A stretch of DNA of 64,000 nucleotides from Flavobacterium zhairuonense. Its GTDB lineage: Bacteria > Bacteroidota > Bacteroidia > Flavobacteriales > Flavobacteriaceae. The translations under genes and the position numbers were made by a program. How positions within the stretch are numbered: the stretch's first letter is position 1; every line of letters starts with the position of its first letter. This document shows, in pieces, positions 1-10,018 of this stretch. Under the pieces are notes generated by a model, which had not been told where the DNA came from, did no database searches, and saw only the letters and a list, made by a program, of their open reading frames with translations. Location: contig NZ_SJSY01000074.1 in the NCBI RefSeq assembly GCF_004352915.1, positions 62,001 to 126,000 of the forward strand. The letters run 5' to 3'.

Positions 1-1617
1 TTTTTTCAGATCAAAAGTTCCTTGATATAAAGTAGGACGATTTGCTTTTCCTGAGTTTTTATAAGCAGTTAAATCTGGTTTTTTATCCATTGGCAGTTTG
101 TACATTTCCCAATTTCCAGTAATCGTTTCTCCATTGATGATAACTGGACTAACAATTCCTTTGTTATTAGAATTTATCTGCGAACCATAATTAATGCGTC
201 CCATATTTTCCACAATAATATCTAAAGTTGCATTGAAAGGAACTTCAATTTCACAATCGTATTTTTTGTAATAGCGGTTTAACTCGGCAATTTTTTTTCC
301 GTTAACATATACGATAGCGTAATCACGTAAACCGTTTAATTCTAATTTCCCGCTGATTGGTTGTGTAAATTTTTTGCTGTACCAAACATAACCATCACCT
401 TGATTTAATTGCTCAAATGTTTGTGGTGTATCTTCGAAAACAGGTTCTATTTTCGATTTTAAATCATCTAAATCAACGACTTTAGAAAGGGAAATATTCG
501 GAATCGTAATTACCGGAATTTGATCTGGAATATTTGGGGTTTCTTTAGTTTTTAAAAGTTCTCTCAAGGCATTATACTTTGGAGTTGCCCAACCCGCTTC
601 ACTTATTGGGGCATCATAATCGTACGATGTCATGTCAGGCTGAATGTCGTGCTCTTTATCGTAATTTGCACCAGATGTAAATCCGAAATTGGTTCCGCCG
701 TGCACCATATAATAATTGAAAGAAACATTGTTGTCTAAATATTTTTTAGTCTGGCGAACGGTTTGTTCTGGTTTTTGTGTTGGAAATGGTTCTGCCCAAT
801 GATCTAGCCAGCCCGGATAAAATTCGGCAACCATATAAGGGCCTTTCCCATTATGGAATTGATCTACGACTTTTTTTAGTTTTGTAACGTCATCCTCACC
901 GTTTGCAGTTGGTAGAGCTCCTGGCAAAGCACCACCTTCAAAAAGCCAACTTCCATCTGAAGTGAAAAACGGAACTTCAAAACCAACATCTTTTAATTGT
1001 TGAAAAACGGCTGCACTGTATTTTTTATGCTCTTCTAATGAAATGTCTTTTCGCTGTGAAACGTACGAACCAAATTCATTTTCGCCTTGAACCATAATAA
1101 TTGGCCCGCCTTTCGTGATTTGTAAATTGGCAACTTGTTTGTATAATTCGGTAAAATAAGCTTTTGTTGCAGCTAAATATGCCGCGTTATTTCCACGAAT
1201 AACCATATTTGGAACATTCTGCAAAAACCAAGGATAACCTCCAAATTCCCATTCTGCACAAACGTAAGGACCTGGACGTAAAATCACAAATAAACCTTCT
1301 TCTTGAGCTATTTTAATATATTCGGCCAAGTTTTTATTGCCTGTTTTAAAATCCCATACGCCGGGAGCGATTTCGTGATAATTCCAAAACACATAAGTGG
1401 CAACGGCATTTAGTCCCATTGCTTTCATCATTTTTAGGCGATGTCTCCAATACGGCTGCGGAATTCGAGAATAATGCATTTCTCCAGAGTGAATTTGTAT
1501 TGGTTTTCCATCTAAAAGAAAATTTCCATCGCTGATTGCGAAAGTTTGTTTGTTCTGCGCTGATGCTTCTGAAAATAAGCAACAAGCGATAAAAAGAAAT
1601 AAAGCTATTTTTTTCAT
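1..1617 (-). CDS. GH35 beta-galactosidase, partial (C-terminus beyond window edge)
   Basis: This exported glycoside hydrolase should remove terminal beta-linked galactose from oligosaccharides, probably in the periplasm. It starts at 1617 with a Sec signal peptide (MKKIALFLFIACCLF, cleavage near AQ at residues 20-21), and 539 codons are visible before the window edge. The GH35 barrel is clear: an HSGEMHY motif near the start, RPGPYVCAEW, and the QGENEFGSY motif with Glu181 as the expected acid/base. The nucleophile should be Glu265 in MVAEFYPGW. A beta-sandwich region follows (VYVNGKKIAELNRY). It is the last visible gene of the susC operon, 82 bp after the GH109-type gene. The missing C-terminus is a window effect, not a mutation. 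Family assignment is firm; the exact linkage cleaved cannot be read from sequence. Confidence 0.93.
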   Translation of the reverse strand, partial: MKKIALFLFIACCLFSEASAQNKQTFAISDGNFLLDGKPIQIHSGEMHYSRIPQPYWRHRLKMMKAMGLNAVATYVFWNYHEIAPGVWDFKTGNKNLAEYIKIAQEEGLFVILRPGPYVCAEWEFGGYPWFLQNVPNMVIRGNNAAYLAATKAYFTELYKQVANLQITKGGPIIMVQGENEFGSYVSQRKDISLEEHKKYSAAVFQQLKDVGFEVPFFTSDGSWLFEGGALPGALPTANGEDDVTKLKKVVDQFHNGKGPYMVAEFYPGWLDHWAEPFPTQKPEQTVRQTKKYLDNNVSFNYYMVHGGTNFGFTSGANYDKEHDIQPDMTSYDYDAPISEAGWATPKYNALRELLKTKETPNIPDQIPVITIPNISLSKVVDLDDLKSKIEPVFEDTPQTFEQLNQGDGYVWYSKKFTQPISGKLELNGLRDYAIVYVNGKKIAELNRYYKKYDCEIEVPFNATLDIIVENMGRINYGSQINSNNKGIVSPVIINGETITGNWEMYKLPMDKKPDLTAYKNSGKANRPTLYQGTFDLKK

Positions 1618-1699
1618 TGTGTTGTGATAAGATTTGCTTGAAAACAGACAAGAGGACAAATATAAACTTTGCCCTCTTGTCTTCCTAACTAACCAATAT

Positions 1700-3076
1700 T
1701 TATTCTGAAAACTCTAATTTTTTCAATTTATTCCAGCCTCCTCTTGTGAAATCAGGAATTTCTACGGGTGCAGAATTATTATCTAATGAAATTTCTGTCA
1801 GTGGGCCTAAACAAGACCATTCTGCTAAATCGTAAACATCCATATCTAACGGAAGCCCTTTTTGCAAACAGTGAATTAAACGATAATCCATAATAAAATC
1901 CATTCCGCCATGACCGCCTACTTTTTTGGCTTGTTCTTCGATTCCTTTTGCAATCGGGTGTTTGTATTTTTCCATTAAAGCTTTTTTCACTTCTTCCGGA
2001 ACAAAAGAGTGTGCGCTCAATTTTTCATGATTTGGTTTTACATCGTCGCCAAGTTCTTTTCCGTCTAAGGCATAACCTTCTAACGGATATTTATTAGCAA
2101 ATCCTTTTGTACCGCTCAATTGATACATTCTGCTGTACGGACGAGGAGAAGTAACGTCATGCTGAATCTGAATTGTTTTTCCATTTTCCGTACGAATCAT
2201 CGTCATGGTGTGATCTCCGTTTCTAAAATCTTTAATTTCCTGCCCTGATTTTTCTTTGATATATGCAGGATTCCCAACCGCTTTTGTATCCATAGAAACC
2301 AAGAAATTCATTTTGTCACCACGGTGGATATTTAGTGCTTGACACGCAGGTCCCATTCCGTGTGTTGCATAAATATCACCGCGATGTTTAATGTTGTAAT
2401 CCATTCTCCAGTTGTTCCAGTATTCTCCCCAAAATGGCTGAAGACCGTGAATGTAAGATCCTTCAGCATGAAGAATTTCACCAAATAAACCTTGTTGCGC
2501 CATATTTAAAGTTGTCAATTCGAAGAAATCATAAACGCAGTTTTCAAGTTGCATACAGTGTTTTCTTGTTTTTTCTGAAGTATCAATTAGTTCCCAGATT
2601 TCTTTCATAGTCAAAGCTCCCGGAACTTCAATTGCAACGTGTTTTCCATCTTTCATGGCCTGCACTCCAATTACGGCATGATGCAACCAATCTGTGGCCA
2701 CATACACTAAATCTACATTTGGCAGCGCTGTAACTTTTCTCCAAGCATTTTCGTCTCCATAAAATTCTTGAGCTTTTGGGAATCCAGCTTTTGTCAAAAT
2801 TTCATTGGCTTTTGAAGTGTTTTCCTGCTTCATGTCACAAAGTGCGATAATTTCAACACCTGGAATATGCGTCATACGCTCAACAGCACCTGGTCCGCGC
2901 ATTCCTAAACCAATGAAAGCAATACGAACTGTTGGGATAGCAGGTGCAGACATCCTAAGAACATCTTGCTGTCCTTTTGGCCTTGATGGTGTTTTGGTCT
3001 TGATCATTTGCGCCGAGACTGTCCAGCCAAATAAAATGCAAACAATTAAAAAGAGTTTTAAAATACGAGTTTTCAT
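1700..3076 (-). CDS. GH109-type Gfo/Idh/MocA oxidoreductase-fold glycosidase, exported
   Basis: The protein (458 aa) has a signal peptide (cleavage near VSAQ, residue 23) and a Rossmann NAD-binding site GLGMRG at residues 56-61. The C-terminal half resembles GH109 enzymes, in which a tightly bound NAD supports removal of alpha-N-acetylgalactosamine. Shared GH109-like features include the ENxxYDFF stretch, YATHGMGP, GGHGGMDF and the C-terminal MDVYDLAEW followed by EIPDFT. The length fits the family (about 440-460 aa). In this operon it sits between GH35 and DUF3472 genes, so removal of GalNAc or a related sugar after galactose is plausible. GH109 members differ in specificity and some have unknown activity, so the substrate is inference. 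A plain Gfo/Idh dehydrogenase is the alternative, but export argues against it. Confidence 0.8.
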   Translation of the reverse strand: MKTRILKLFLIVCILFGWTVSAQMIKTKTPSRPKGQQDVLRMSAPAIPTVRIAFIGLGMRGPGAVERMTHIPGVEIIALCDMKQENTSKANEILTKAGFPKAQEFYGDENAWRKVTALPNVDLVYVATDWLHHAVIGVQAMKDGKHVAIEVPGALTMKEIWELIDTSEKTRKHCMQLENCVYDFFELTTLNMAQQGLFGEILHAEGSYIHGLQPFWGEYWNNWRMDYNIKHRGDIYATHGMGPACQALNIHRGDKMNFLVSMDTKAVGNPAYIKEKSGQEIKDFRNGDHTMTMIRTENGKTIQIQHDVTSPRPYSRMYQLSGTKGFANKYPLEGYALDGKELGDDVKPNHEKLSAHSFVPEEVKKALMEKYKHPIAKGIEEQAKKVGGHGGMDFIMDYRLIHCLQKGLPLDMDVYDLAEWSCLGPLTEISLDNNSAPVEIPDFTRGGWNKLKKLEFSE

Positions 3077-3117
3077 GTGTGGTTATTTATTTTTTTTATT
3101 ATTTAAAGCAATCATTT

Positions 3118-4407
3118 TTAAGGCAAAGCATCAAAATTGATTTCTGGTTTTTTATTGTTTAATGGTCTTGTGAAAACGGTTTTTGGTGTTGTAAAATCGT
3201 TGAAGAAACCGCCATCTTTTAGATAAAAAGAATTCTTTTCCAGCCCGCCGGCAAAATCCATTCGATACCCTTTTGCACCGGTATTGTCTGTTGTAAAACG
3301 AGCAGAATTAACTTCAGTCCAATTTCCTTTTTCGTCACAAACCCATTGATTATTAAAGAGAACTTTACGCGATAAATCACCTTGTTCAGGAACAAAATTT
3401 TCTAAAAAGGAATGAAATCTTTTTAAATAAGTATTGGTTTGAGGTCGATTGAAACTCGCGATCAACAACCACTTTTTTAATTCTGGCGCATAAAAATAAG
3501 CTGTATATGTTGTTGAATTATTGTTTTCGGGAAAACCTCTTAATAGAAATTTATAAGTTGTTCCTGCTTTCCAATTGTATTTGAGATAACTCTGCCCACC
3601 GGAACCTTCACTTCCAAATTCGCCTGTATGAACGTTTTCTCCTTTTTTAAGCATTTTTATTCTTTGATTTTCAGGAATGCTTTTTGGATCATCTGTCGTA
3701 AACGGACTCCAAACTGAAAACAGAATTCTTCTTTCTGTTGCCGAATTTACCTGAATTCCAAAATAGCCTTCGCCAAATCCGTTTGCCATAAAATAAGAGC
3801 CAATTTTGTCTTCCTTTTCTGGAACTGTAATTTCGTTATAATACCATTCGGCATTGATGTTTTCGGGAACTTGAAAATTTAAATGAACAGACGGTCCGCG
3901 TCGTCCCCAGTGATAAAAGTTGCCTTCGTTATTTGGAACATAAGAAATTTTTCCGTCGTAATTTGAGCTTGAAATCGTTAAACGGTTTATAGATGGAAAT
4001 TGAGAACCGCTTTTGCTGATTCCTTTTATTTTTAATGCCACATAGCCTTCTTGATTGATGTTCCAGTTTCCAATTACAACAGCTTTTTTAGAAGTGCTAA
4101 AACTTACTTTTTTAGTTTCATTATTTATCGAAAATGCAACTTCTGATTTTCCAAAAACTTCAACTGATTCTTCAACAGAAATCTGGAAGGTTCCGGGCTT
4201 TGAAACTCTAAAATAAACTGTAAAAAACTCATTAGGATTTGTCCAGTTTTCAATACCGTTTTCTGCAATAGTAGTACTTCCGTCGATATGTTCAGAACTA
4301 AAAGCATTTCCTGCCAGCGGAATAGAAACGGTTGTTTCAGCTTCTTTTTTATCATTCGAAAAAGAAACTAAAAGAAAAGCAAAAAACAAGTAAAATAAAT
4401 TTTTCAT
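3118..4407 (-). CDS. DUF5077/DUF3472 domain protein, exported
   Basis: This 429-aa protein has a hydrophobic N-terminal signal (MKNLFYLFFAFLLVSFS). An N-terminal beta-rich DUF5077-like part (about residues 25-150) precedes a DUF3472 part containing HWGRRGPSVHL, NGFGEGYFGIQ and the FSVWSPF motif typical of DUF3472. No catalytic role is established for the family as far as I know. It occurs with carbohydrate-active enzymes in Bacteroidota loci, and here it lies between the M1 aminopeptidase and the GH109-type gene (41 bp before the latter). A glycan-binding or accessory role is a guess from context. Confidence 0.75.
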   Translation of the reverse strand: MKNLFYLFFAFLLVSFSNDKKEAETTVSIPLAGNAFSSEHIDGSTTIAENGIENWTNPNEFFTVYFRVSKPGTFQISVEESVEVFGKSEVAFSINNETKKVSFSTSKKAVVIGNWNINQEGYVALKIKGISKSGSQFPSINRLTISSSNYDGKISYVPNNEGNFYHWGRRGPSVHLNFQVPENINAEWYYNEITVPEKEDKIGSYFMANGFGEGYFGIQVNSATERRILFSVWSPFTTDDPKSIPENQRIKMLKKGENVHTGEFGSEGSGGQSYLKYNWKAGTTYKFLLRGFPENNNSTTYTAYFYAPELKKWLLIASFNRPQTNTYLKRFHSFLENFVPEQGDLSRKVLFNNQWVCDEKGNWTEVNSARFTTDNTGAKGYRMDFAGGLEKNSFYLKDGGFFNDFTTPKTVFTRPLNNKKPEINFDALP

Positions 4408-4505
4408 TTGCTGTGATTTTTGGTTTTTTATTTAAAAGTAACCTCTCTAATGAACCAGATTAGAGAGGTTTTCAAAAACAAAACAATTCAAATGGATCTT
4501 GCTAA

Positions 4506-6689
4506 TTATTTTTGACTATTAAATTTTTTCATTAATGGCGTCACATGTTTTTTAGTGTCGTCATCTAATGAAGCTAATGCTTTATCTGCTTCGGCTGGCG
4601 CGTATTTTGTTAATCCTGATAATCCAGCTGCAATTACGTTGTATGATTGTTCTTTACTGCTTTCTTCCATTAAATTTTTATAAGAAGCATCGCCGGTCGA
4701 AGCTAATTTTACAATTGCATTTGCTCTGGCGATTGTCTTTTTATCATTTTTAGCAATATCAAGAAGCGTTTTTAAAACCTGATCTTTTGTTTGTTTTTCA
4801 TTTAAATCAATTGCTCTGATACTCAGTACTCGCAAATCTTCTTGAGGATCTTTTAATCCTTCCAATAAAATAAGTTGTGATTCCTGACTTTTATCTTTTG
4901 AAGCAAATTTTATGGCTTCAATTCGGTTATAATACGATGGTGCATTTTTATATTGAAAAAGATAATCAGCAGCCGTTTTTTTATCGACATTAACTTCGCC
5001 AACTAAGATTTTATCTGGATCTAAATCTATAAATTCAGGTTTTGAAGGAAGGTCAAAACTGAAACTTTGTTGTTTTTTATCAATTAAAATATCCTTTCTG
5101 ATTTTAGTTCCGTTTACATAAAAATCAACTTTTAAAGGCAATGTGAAGGTTTGCACTGCACTATCTTGAGATTGACTTATTGTAATGATAACTTTTCCGT
5201 TGGCATATTTGTAAGTCACATCCAAAATCGGACTTCCAGCATTATAATACCATTGATCAAAATAAGGCAACCAGTCTTTTCCCGTCACTTCTTCCATCGA
5301 TAAACGGAGCTGATGCGGTTCGCCAGATTTATAAGCATTTGTTGTCAAATAATGATTTAATCCTTTAAAAAATGCTTCGTCACCCATTTGGTTTTTCATA
5401 GCATACAAAATAATCGAACCTTTAGAATAGCTGATATTGTCAAACATGTCATCTGCATTTTTGTAATGAAAACGTGCTAAAATAGGGCTGTCGCCATTTT
5501 TTTGAGAGCGTAAATAATTCTGCAATTTTTCATAACGAGACCTGTCTTCACCATCTTGCCCTGCATCGTGCCCGTGCCAAAGCACTTCTCCAAAAGTGGC
5601 AAACGATTCATTCATGGTTAAGTTTGACCAAGATTCAGCCGTTACATAATCTCCAAACCATTGATGAAAAAGTTCATGAGCAATGGTACTTTCTTGATTA
5701 TCATCTAATAATTCGCGTTCTGTTTTCTGAACATATTCACCGTGAACTGTCGCAGAAGTATTTTCCATCGCACCTCCAAAATAGTCTTTCACGACAATTT
5801 GCGAATATTTTGCCCAAGGATATTCGACACCAAGCATTTTGCTATAAAAATTCATCATATCTGGCGTTTTATAAAAAATCTGTTTGGCATATGGCGCATA
5901 TTTCGGTTCTAAATAATAGCAGACTTCTTTGCCATTATAAGAATCTTTATAGATTTTAAAATCACCAACGGCCATCATAAATAAATAAGGTGCATTTGGC
6001 TGTTCCATTTTCCAGATATCTGTTCTTGTTCCGTCTTTGTTTACTTTTTGCGAGGTTAATTTACCGTTTGAAAGTGTGGTATATTTTGCCTCAACGGTCA
6101 TCGCAATTTCAGAAGTTGTTTTCTGATTTGGTTTGTCGATTGTTGGGAACCAGCAAGAAGAAGCTTCCGTTTCGCCTTGCGTCCATATTTGTGTTGGTTT
6201 GTCACCTTTTCCGTCAGGATTAATAAAATACAATCCGTTTGAGTTGGTAATCGATTCTCCGGCTTTGCTTTTCAATTCTGCTGGTTTTGCCGTGTAATTA
6301 ATGAAAATTGTATACTTTTCTGTGCTTTTATATTTTCTGTTTAAAGCAATAGAAAGTTCTTCGTTATCGTATTTGTATTGCAACGGAATGCTTTTTTTAC
6401 CATCAATAATAGCAATTTCTTTAAAATCCATTCCTTTTGCGTCCAGCTTAAGCGAATCAGTTTCGTAGAAATGAGGTTTTAAAGTAATCCATTCCTTTCC
6501 ATACAAATAGCGTTTTCCATAATCGAAAGAAACTTCCAGTTTGGTATGAATTAAATCGTGTGTTTTTAAAGGAGTAGCGCGGTAAATAGATAATTCATCA
6601 ACCTTTTCTGCTTTGTTTTGTGCCTCAATTTTTGGACTCATCAAAACGACAAGACCCAAAAAAGTATATTTTAAAAAATGGTTTTTCAT
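4506..6689 (-). CDS. M1 family zinc aminopeptidase, exported
   Basis: This gluzincin aminopeptidase should trim N-terminal residues from peptides outside the cytoplasm. I place the start at 6689, not at the upstream in-frame ATG at 6758. The 6689 start gives a proper signal peptide (MKNHFLKYTFLGLVVLMSP) and a 22-bp gap to the preceding gene, whereas the longer form would overlap that gene and bury the signal. The mature protein has the substrate-binding GGAMEN motif (residues 305-310) and the zinc site HELFH (338-342) with the third ligand in NESFA (Glu361). A HEAT-like helical C-terminus follows. A peptidase inside a sugar-utilization operon suggests a glycopeptide or glycoprotein substrate. 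Confidence 0.92.
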   Translation of the reverse strand: MKNHFLKYTFLGLVVLMSPKIEAQNKAEKVDELSIYRATPLKTHDLIHTKLEVSFDYGKRYLYGKEWITLKPHFYETDSLKLDAKGMDFKEIAIIDGKKSIPLQYKYDNEELSIALNRKYKSTEKYTIFINYTAKPAELKSKAGESITNSNGLYFINPDGKGDKPTQIWTQGETEASSCWFPTIDKPNQKTTSEIAMTVEAKYTTLSNGKLTSQKVNKDGTRTDIWKMEQPNAPYLFMMAVGDFKIYKDSYNGKEVCYYLEPKYAPYAKQIFYKTPDMMNFYSKMLGVEYPWAKYSQIVVKDYFGGAMENTSATVHGEYVQKTERELLDDNQESTIAHELFHQWFGDYVTAESWSNLTMNESFATFGEVLWHGHDAGQDGEDRSRYEKLQNYLRSQKNGDSPILARFHYKNADDMFDNISYSKGSIILYAMKNQMGDEAFFKGLNHYLTTNAYKSGEPHQLRLSMEEVTGKDWLPYFDQWYYNAGSPILDVTYKYANGKVIITISQSQDSAVQTFTLPLKVDFYVNGTKIRKDILIDKKQQSFSFDLPSKPEFIDLDPDKILVGEVNVDKKTAADYLFQYKNAPSYYNRIEAIKFASKDKSQESQLILLEGLKDPQEDLRVLSIRAIDLNEKQTKDQVLKTLLDIAKNDKKTIARANAIVKLASTGDASYKNLMEESSKEQSYNVIAAGLSGLTKYAPAEADKALASLDDDTKKHVTPLMKKFNSQK

Positions 6690-6711
6690 TTTTATTGTTT
6701 TTGAAAGTTCT

Positions 6712-9700
6712 TTACAATTTTTCGATAATTCTAACTTCACCGTCTTTTTCATCTTCACTCAAAATATTCGATTGTTTTTTGGTGTAAGCCAATAAACTCC
6801 ACTGCACTATTTTATTTGTCGGATATAAATCTGCCTGAGTTTTAATCCATTTTTCTGCCTCTTGTGAAGAAGACGTTTTTTCTATCGCCCAAGCCGAAAC
6901 AAGGTTGTTCGCCGGAAGGAAGTTCATAACCGTATTATCCACTACAGGACGGAAAGCGACAATTTTATCTAAAGATTTAGATGCCATTTCTTTATTTCCA
7001 AGACTGTTATAACATTGATAATCCAGCCAGTTTTCTAGTCTTTCATCTATGTTTTCGTCATACGGTTTTCCAACGCCTAAATTCTCTGGAAACAGTTTGG
7101 CATCAGCAATAAATTGAAGTGCTTTTTTGTACTGCTTGTTTTTGATTTCTGCTAAAGCCAGCATCAATTTAGCTTCATGATACAATTGTCTTCCTGCTGT
7201 TGCGCCCTCAAACGGTAGGATTTGCAATTTGGTTAAGAACGAATCTGCTTCGTGGTATTTTTTATTTAGCAATAAAGTTTTAGCGTAAAGCATTCCAATC
7301 AAATAATTGTCTTGATGTTTTTTATAGAAAGATTCAGCCGTTGTAAGCGCTTTATCAAATTGCTTTTGAGCGATGTAATATTCTGTAAGCATTTTATGGT
7401 ATCTCCAGCCTTGTGGATCCAATTTTATAGCTTGTTGAAGACTTGCCAATACGATTGAAGGATCGTCTTTGAATAAAGAAGCTTTTGCGCCATAAAAAGC
7501 AGGATCGATTGGTTTTGCACCGCATTCTGAAAACAATCTTTTAGCTTCTGAAATGCTGTTACGATTCCATTCAATTAAACCTAAATGATATTTTAATTGG
7601 TATTGATCATTTGTTTTAATTAATGATTTCAAAATTTCAGCAGTTTCATTTCTAAAAGGAAAACTCGTTCCTGGTTTTATTTTGCTTACATCAACAGGTT
7701 TATTTTCTAAAAAGGCTTTCCAATAAATAATTTCTGCACTTGGTTCTGCAATAGAAAACACTTTTAAAGCTTCTTCTTTTCGGCTAATATTATTGTACCA
7801 GATTCCTAATTCAAGAAAAGTCTGTTCTGGCATTTCGTTTTGAATGGCAGCAACAAAAGCATTTTTTGAATAGTTTGAATTGTTCGAAAGGTATTTTTCA
7901 AAATCAGCAAAATGATTCAGTGGATCCAATTTTGTAATGGTTTTTAAAACTGAATTTGCTTTATCGGAATTATTTTGAAGACGATACAAAACGGCTAAAA
8001 GCTGTAAACCTTCTATATTGTATTGATTATATACTAAGCTTTTTTCAGCATATTCTACAGCTTTTGGCAAATCGTTTTCTGCCAAATAAATTTTGCTTAA
8101 AGCGGTGTAAGCAGGACTGCGAAATTCAACACTTGCAGCAGCAATATCAAAACCATCTTTTGCATCGGTATTATTTCCTAAATGAAAATTCGCTAAAGCA
8201 TAAAAATAATTGGCAGCAGGATCGTAAGTGTCTATTGATAATGCTTTTTTAGCAACTTCTACAGCTTCTTTATATTCTAATTTTCTAATTTGCAAAGAAG
8301 CCAATGCAGAAAGAGCAGGAGCGAAGTTCGGATCTTTTTGTAAACAAGCCGTAAGGTTTTCTTCTGCTTTTACATAATCCTTAAAACTGATGTAGTTTTT
8401 TCCTTGCTGATATAATCCGTAAACCGAATTATGATCAAAATCTTTTGGAATTTCTACAGGACGATTGATGTTTCCATCTTCTGGAGCAGAATTCCAAACC
8501 AGTTTATTTTCACCTAAAACAAATTTCAATTTATTAGAATCAACTTTTATCTGAATAGAATCTTTGAAAGTTTGCATGGTATTCAAAGCAATATCTTTAG
8601 AATACACTTTTTTATCGTTTTCAAAAACTTCAATTTTTTCATTTAATTTTTGAAGAGGAGAAAAATAGATTTTCAACCAACCGTTTTCGTTTTTAATATT
8701 GACAGAACCATAATTGTTGGCTTTTACAAAACCTTTTGTCTGTTTTACAGGAAACCAATATTCGGTCCAAGTATCGGTTTGATATGGCGCAAATGAGCGC
8801 TGTTTGAAAGGCGTAAGGTTACTGCCTTCGCTCGCTTGATTAAATAATCTACCGCTTTGCACTTCTACATATTGTCCGTCAGTATCGGTTAATAATTTTT
8901 CCCAAATCATTCCTTGTTGAGACAATCCCCAAATCCATATTTTTTTGCCCGGTTTATCATCGTGATTGCCATATCTTCCCATTCCGAAATCTTCGTCATG
9001 ATAATATCCGCCAAAGAAATCATCGTATTTTCCGAATACGTGATACGATTTATAACCTCCAAAATTGTTGTTTTTGTAGAATGACAAATCTTTGCCATTT
9101 TCCTTATCAATTGGCCACGAATTGTATTCTCCGTTATGACCGATATAGGTTTGTCCCGGATAAATAAACTGCAGATTTTCGGATGCTTTTATTCCCGTAT
9201 TCATCCAAGTATAATAAGGCTGTTCGAATTCGGTTGTATTAGACCAAAATGAATTTGTGGTAAAATACGCTTTGTCTTTTGGCAGATTGATATCTAATTT
9301 CCAAGAAGTTCTCGTTAATAAATCCAAAACGCCAATCACACAGCTGATGCTTCCGTCTTCTCGGTTTATGATTTTGTAATCGACAGGAGTTGCGCAGTTT
9401 GGTGTGTGGCCGATAATTCCGTAATTGCCTTCAACACCGCCGCTTGTCCACGGTCCGCGCATGGCAATGTCTCTAAATTTTACCACATGATTATTGTAAA
9501 CAATGTCTTTTCCTGTAGATTTTTCTATAGCCGACCAGACTTTTCCGCCAATTTCTGGCAGAATCATCAGTTTAATATAATCGTTTTCGATTTCGATTAC
9601 TTTCCATTCTTTCTGAATCGGTTTATCGGTAAAACCATCAAAACGGAAATACGGATAAAACTTGGTATCTGGTTTCGGAATCGGATCAGGATCTGAAAAC

Positions 9701-9807
9701 GGATATGTGGTAAATACTTTTTTGTATTCTTTTATAGTGGGTTTGTTTTGTGCTGTGGCAAAGAGGCTTCCAAGGAGTAGAATTGATAAAAATGGTCTAA
9801 ATTTCAT
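6712..9807 (-). CDS. DUF5107 domain protein with tetratricopeptide repeats, exported
   Basis: A signal peptide (MKFRPFLSILLLGSLFATAQ) leads this 1031-aa protein. Residues about 30-400 match DUF5107: a beta-rich domain with PEIGGKVWSAIEKSTGKDIV, resembling the galactose-mutarotase/beta-sandwich style fold, then FGKYDDFFGGYYHDEDFG and TDTWTEYWFPV. From about residue 460 to the end it is TPR-like helical repeats. Such proteins recur in Bacteroidota glycan loci beside glycosidases, but I know of no established reaction. Its gene follows a large palindromic intergenic element, and its end lies 22 bp before the aminopeptidase start. It may bind or process a carbohydrate; this is inference. Confidence 0.82.
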   Translation of the reverse strand: MKFRPFLSILLLGSLFATAQNKPTIKEYKKVFTTYPFSDPDPIPKPDTKFYPYFRFDGFTDKPIQKEWKVIEIENDYIKLMILPEIGGKVWSAIEKSTGKDIVYNNHVVKFRDIAMRGPWTSGGVEGNYGIIGHTPNCATPVDYKIINREDGSISCVIGVLDLLTRTSWKLDINLPKDKAYFTTNSFWSNTTEFEQPYYTWMNTGIKASENLQFIYPGQTYIGHNGEYNSWPIDKENGKDLSFYKNNNFGGYKSYHVFGKYDDFFGGYYHDEDFGMGRYGNHDDKPGKKIWIWGLSQQGMIWEKLLTDTDGQYVEVQSGRLFNQASEGSNLTPFKQRSFAPYQTDTWTEYWFPVKQTKGFVKANNYGSVNIKNENGWLKIYFSPLQKLNEKIEVFENDKKVYSKDIALNTMQTFKDSIQIKVDSNKLKFVLGENKLVWNSAPEDGNINRPVEIPKDFDHNSVYGLYQQGKNYISFKDYVKAEENLTACLQKDPNFAPALSALASLQIRKLEYKEAVEVAKKALSIDTYDPAANYFYALANFHLGNNTDAKDGFDIAAASVEFRSPAYTALSKIYLAENDLPKAVEYAEKSLVYNQYNIEGLQLLAVLYRLQNNSDKANSVLKTITKLDPLNHFADFEKYLSNNSNYSKNAFVAAIQNEMPEQTFLELGIWYNNISRKEEALKVFSIAEPSAEIIYWKAFLENKPVDVSKIKPGTSFPFRNETAEILKSLIKTNDQYQLKYHLGLIEWNRNSISEAKRLFSECGAKPIDPAFYGAKASLFKDDPSIVLASLQQAIKLDPQGWRYHKMLTEYYIAQKQFDKALTTAESFYKKHQDNYLIGMLYAKTLLLNKKYHEADSFLTKLQILPFEGATAGRQLYHEAKLMLALAEIKNKQYKKALQFIADAKLFPENLGVGKPYDENIDERLENWLDYQCYNSLGNKEMASKSLDKIVAFRPVVDNTVMNFLPANNLVSAWAIEKTSSSQEAEKWIKTQADLYPTNKIVQWSLLAYTKKQSNILSEDEKDGEVRIIEKL

Positions 9808-9858
9808 GATGGAGAGCTTGGTTTTTTGTGGTTGTTTCGTAGTAGTTATTGTGTGAAA

Positions 9859-9995
9859 GTCCCAGCGGGACGTAATATTTATAGAAATACAATTTGATGT
9901 CGATAGAAGCCCCAGCGGGGCGGTATATGTCGCTCCGCTGGAGCTTCATAAAAATCCTGATGAATTAATCTATAAATATTACGCTCCTCTGGAGC
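9859..9995. repeat. Nested imperfect palindrome (flavobacterial intergenic repeat)
   Basis: The outer arms are CGTAATATTTATAG at 9871-9884 and its exact reverse complement at 9970-9983, extended by degenerate CCAGCGG-type sequence. The inner arms are CCCCAGCGGGGCG (9910-9922) and CGCTCCGCTGG (9931-9941). The whole could fold into a long cruciform or hairpin in the 211-bp gap between two operon genes. It is GC-richer than its surroundings. The look is that of dispersed intergenic repeats common in Flavobacterium. It may also cut or stabilise the polycistronic message. Confidence 0.75.
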
Positions 9996-10018
9996 TTAAA
10001 CTAATCTAGGCTATTAAT

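Noticed and set aside
1..1617. Truncated beta-galactosidase pseudogene
   Set aside because: The frame is intact to the window edge; only the window cuts it.
2805..3140. 111-codon plus-strand frame overlapping the GH109-type gene start
   Set aside because: Antisense to the signal peptide and Rossmann region of a well-supported gene; no recognisable domain.
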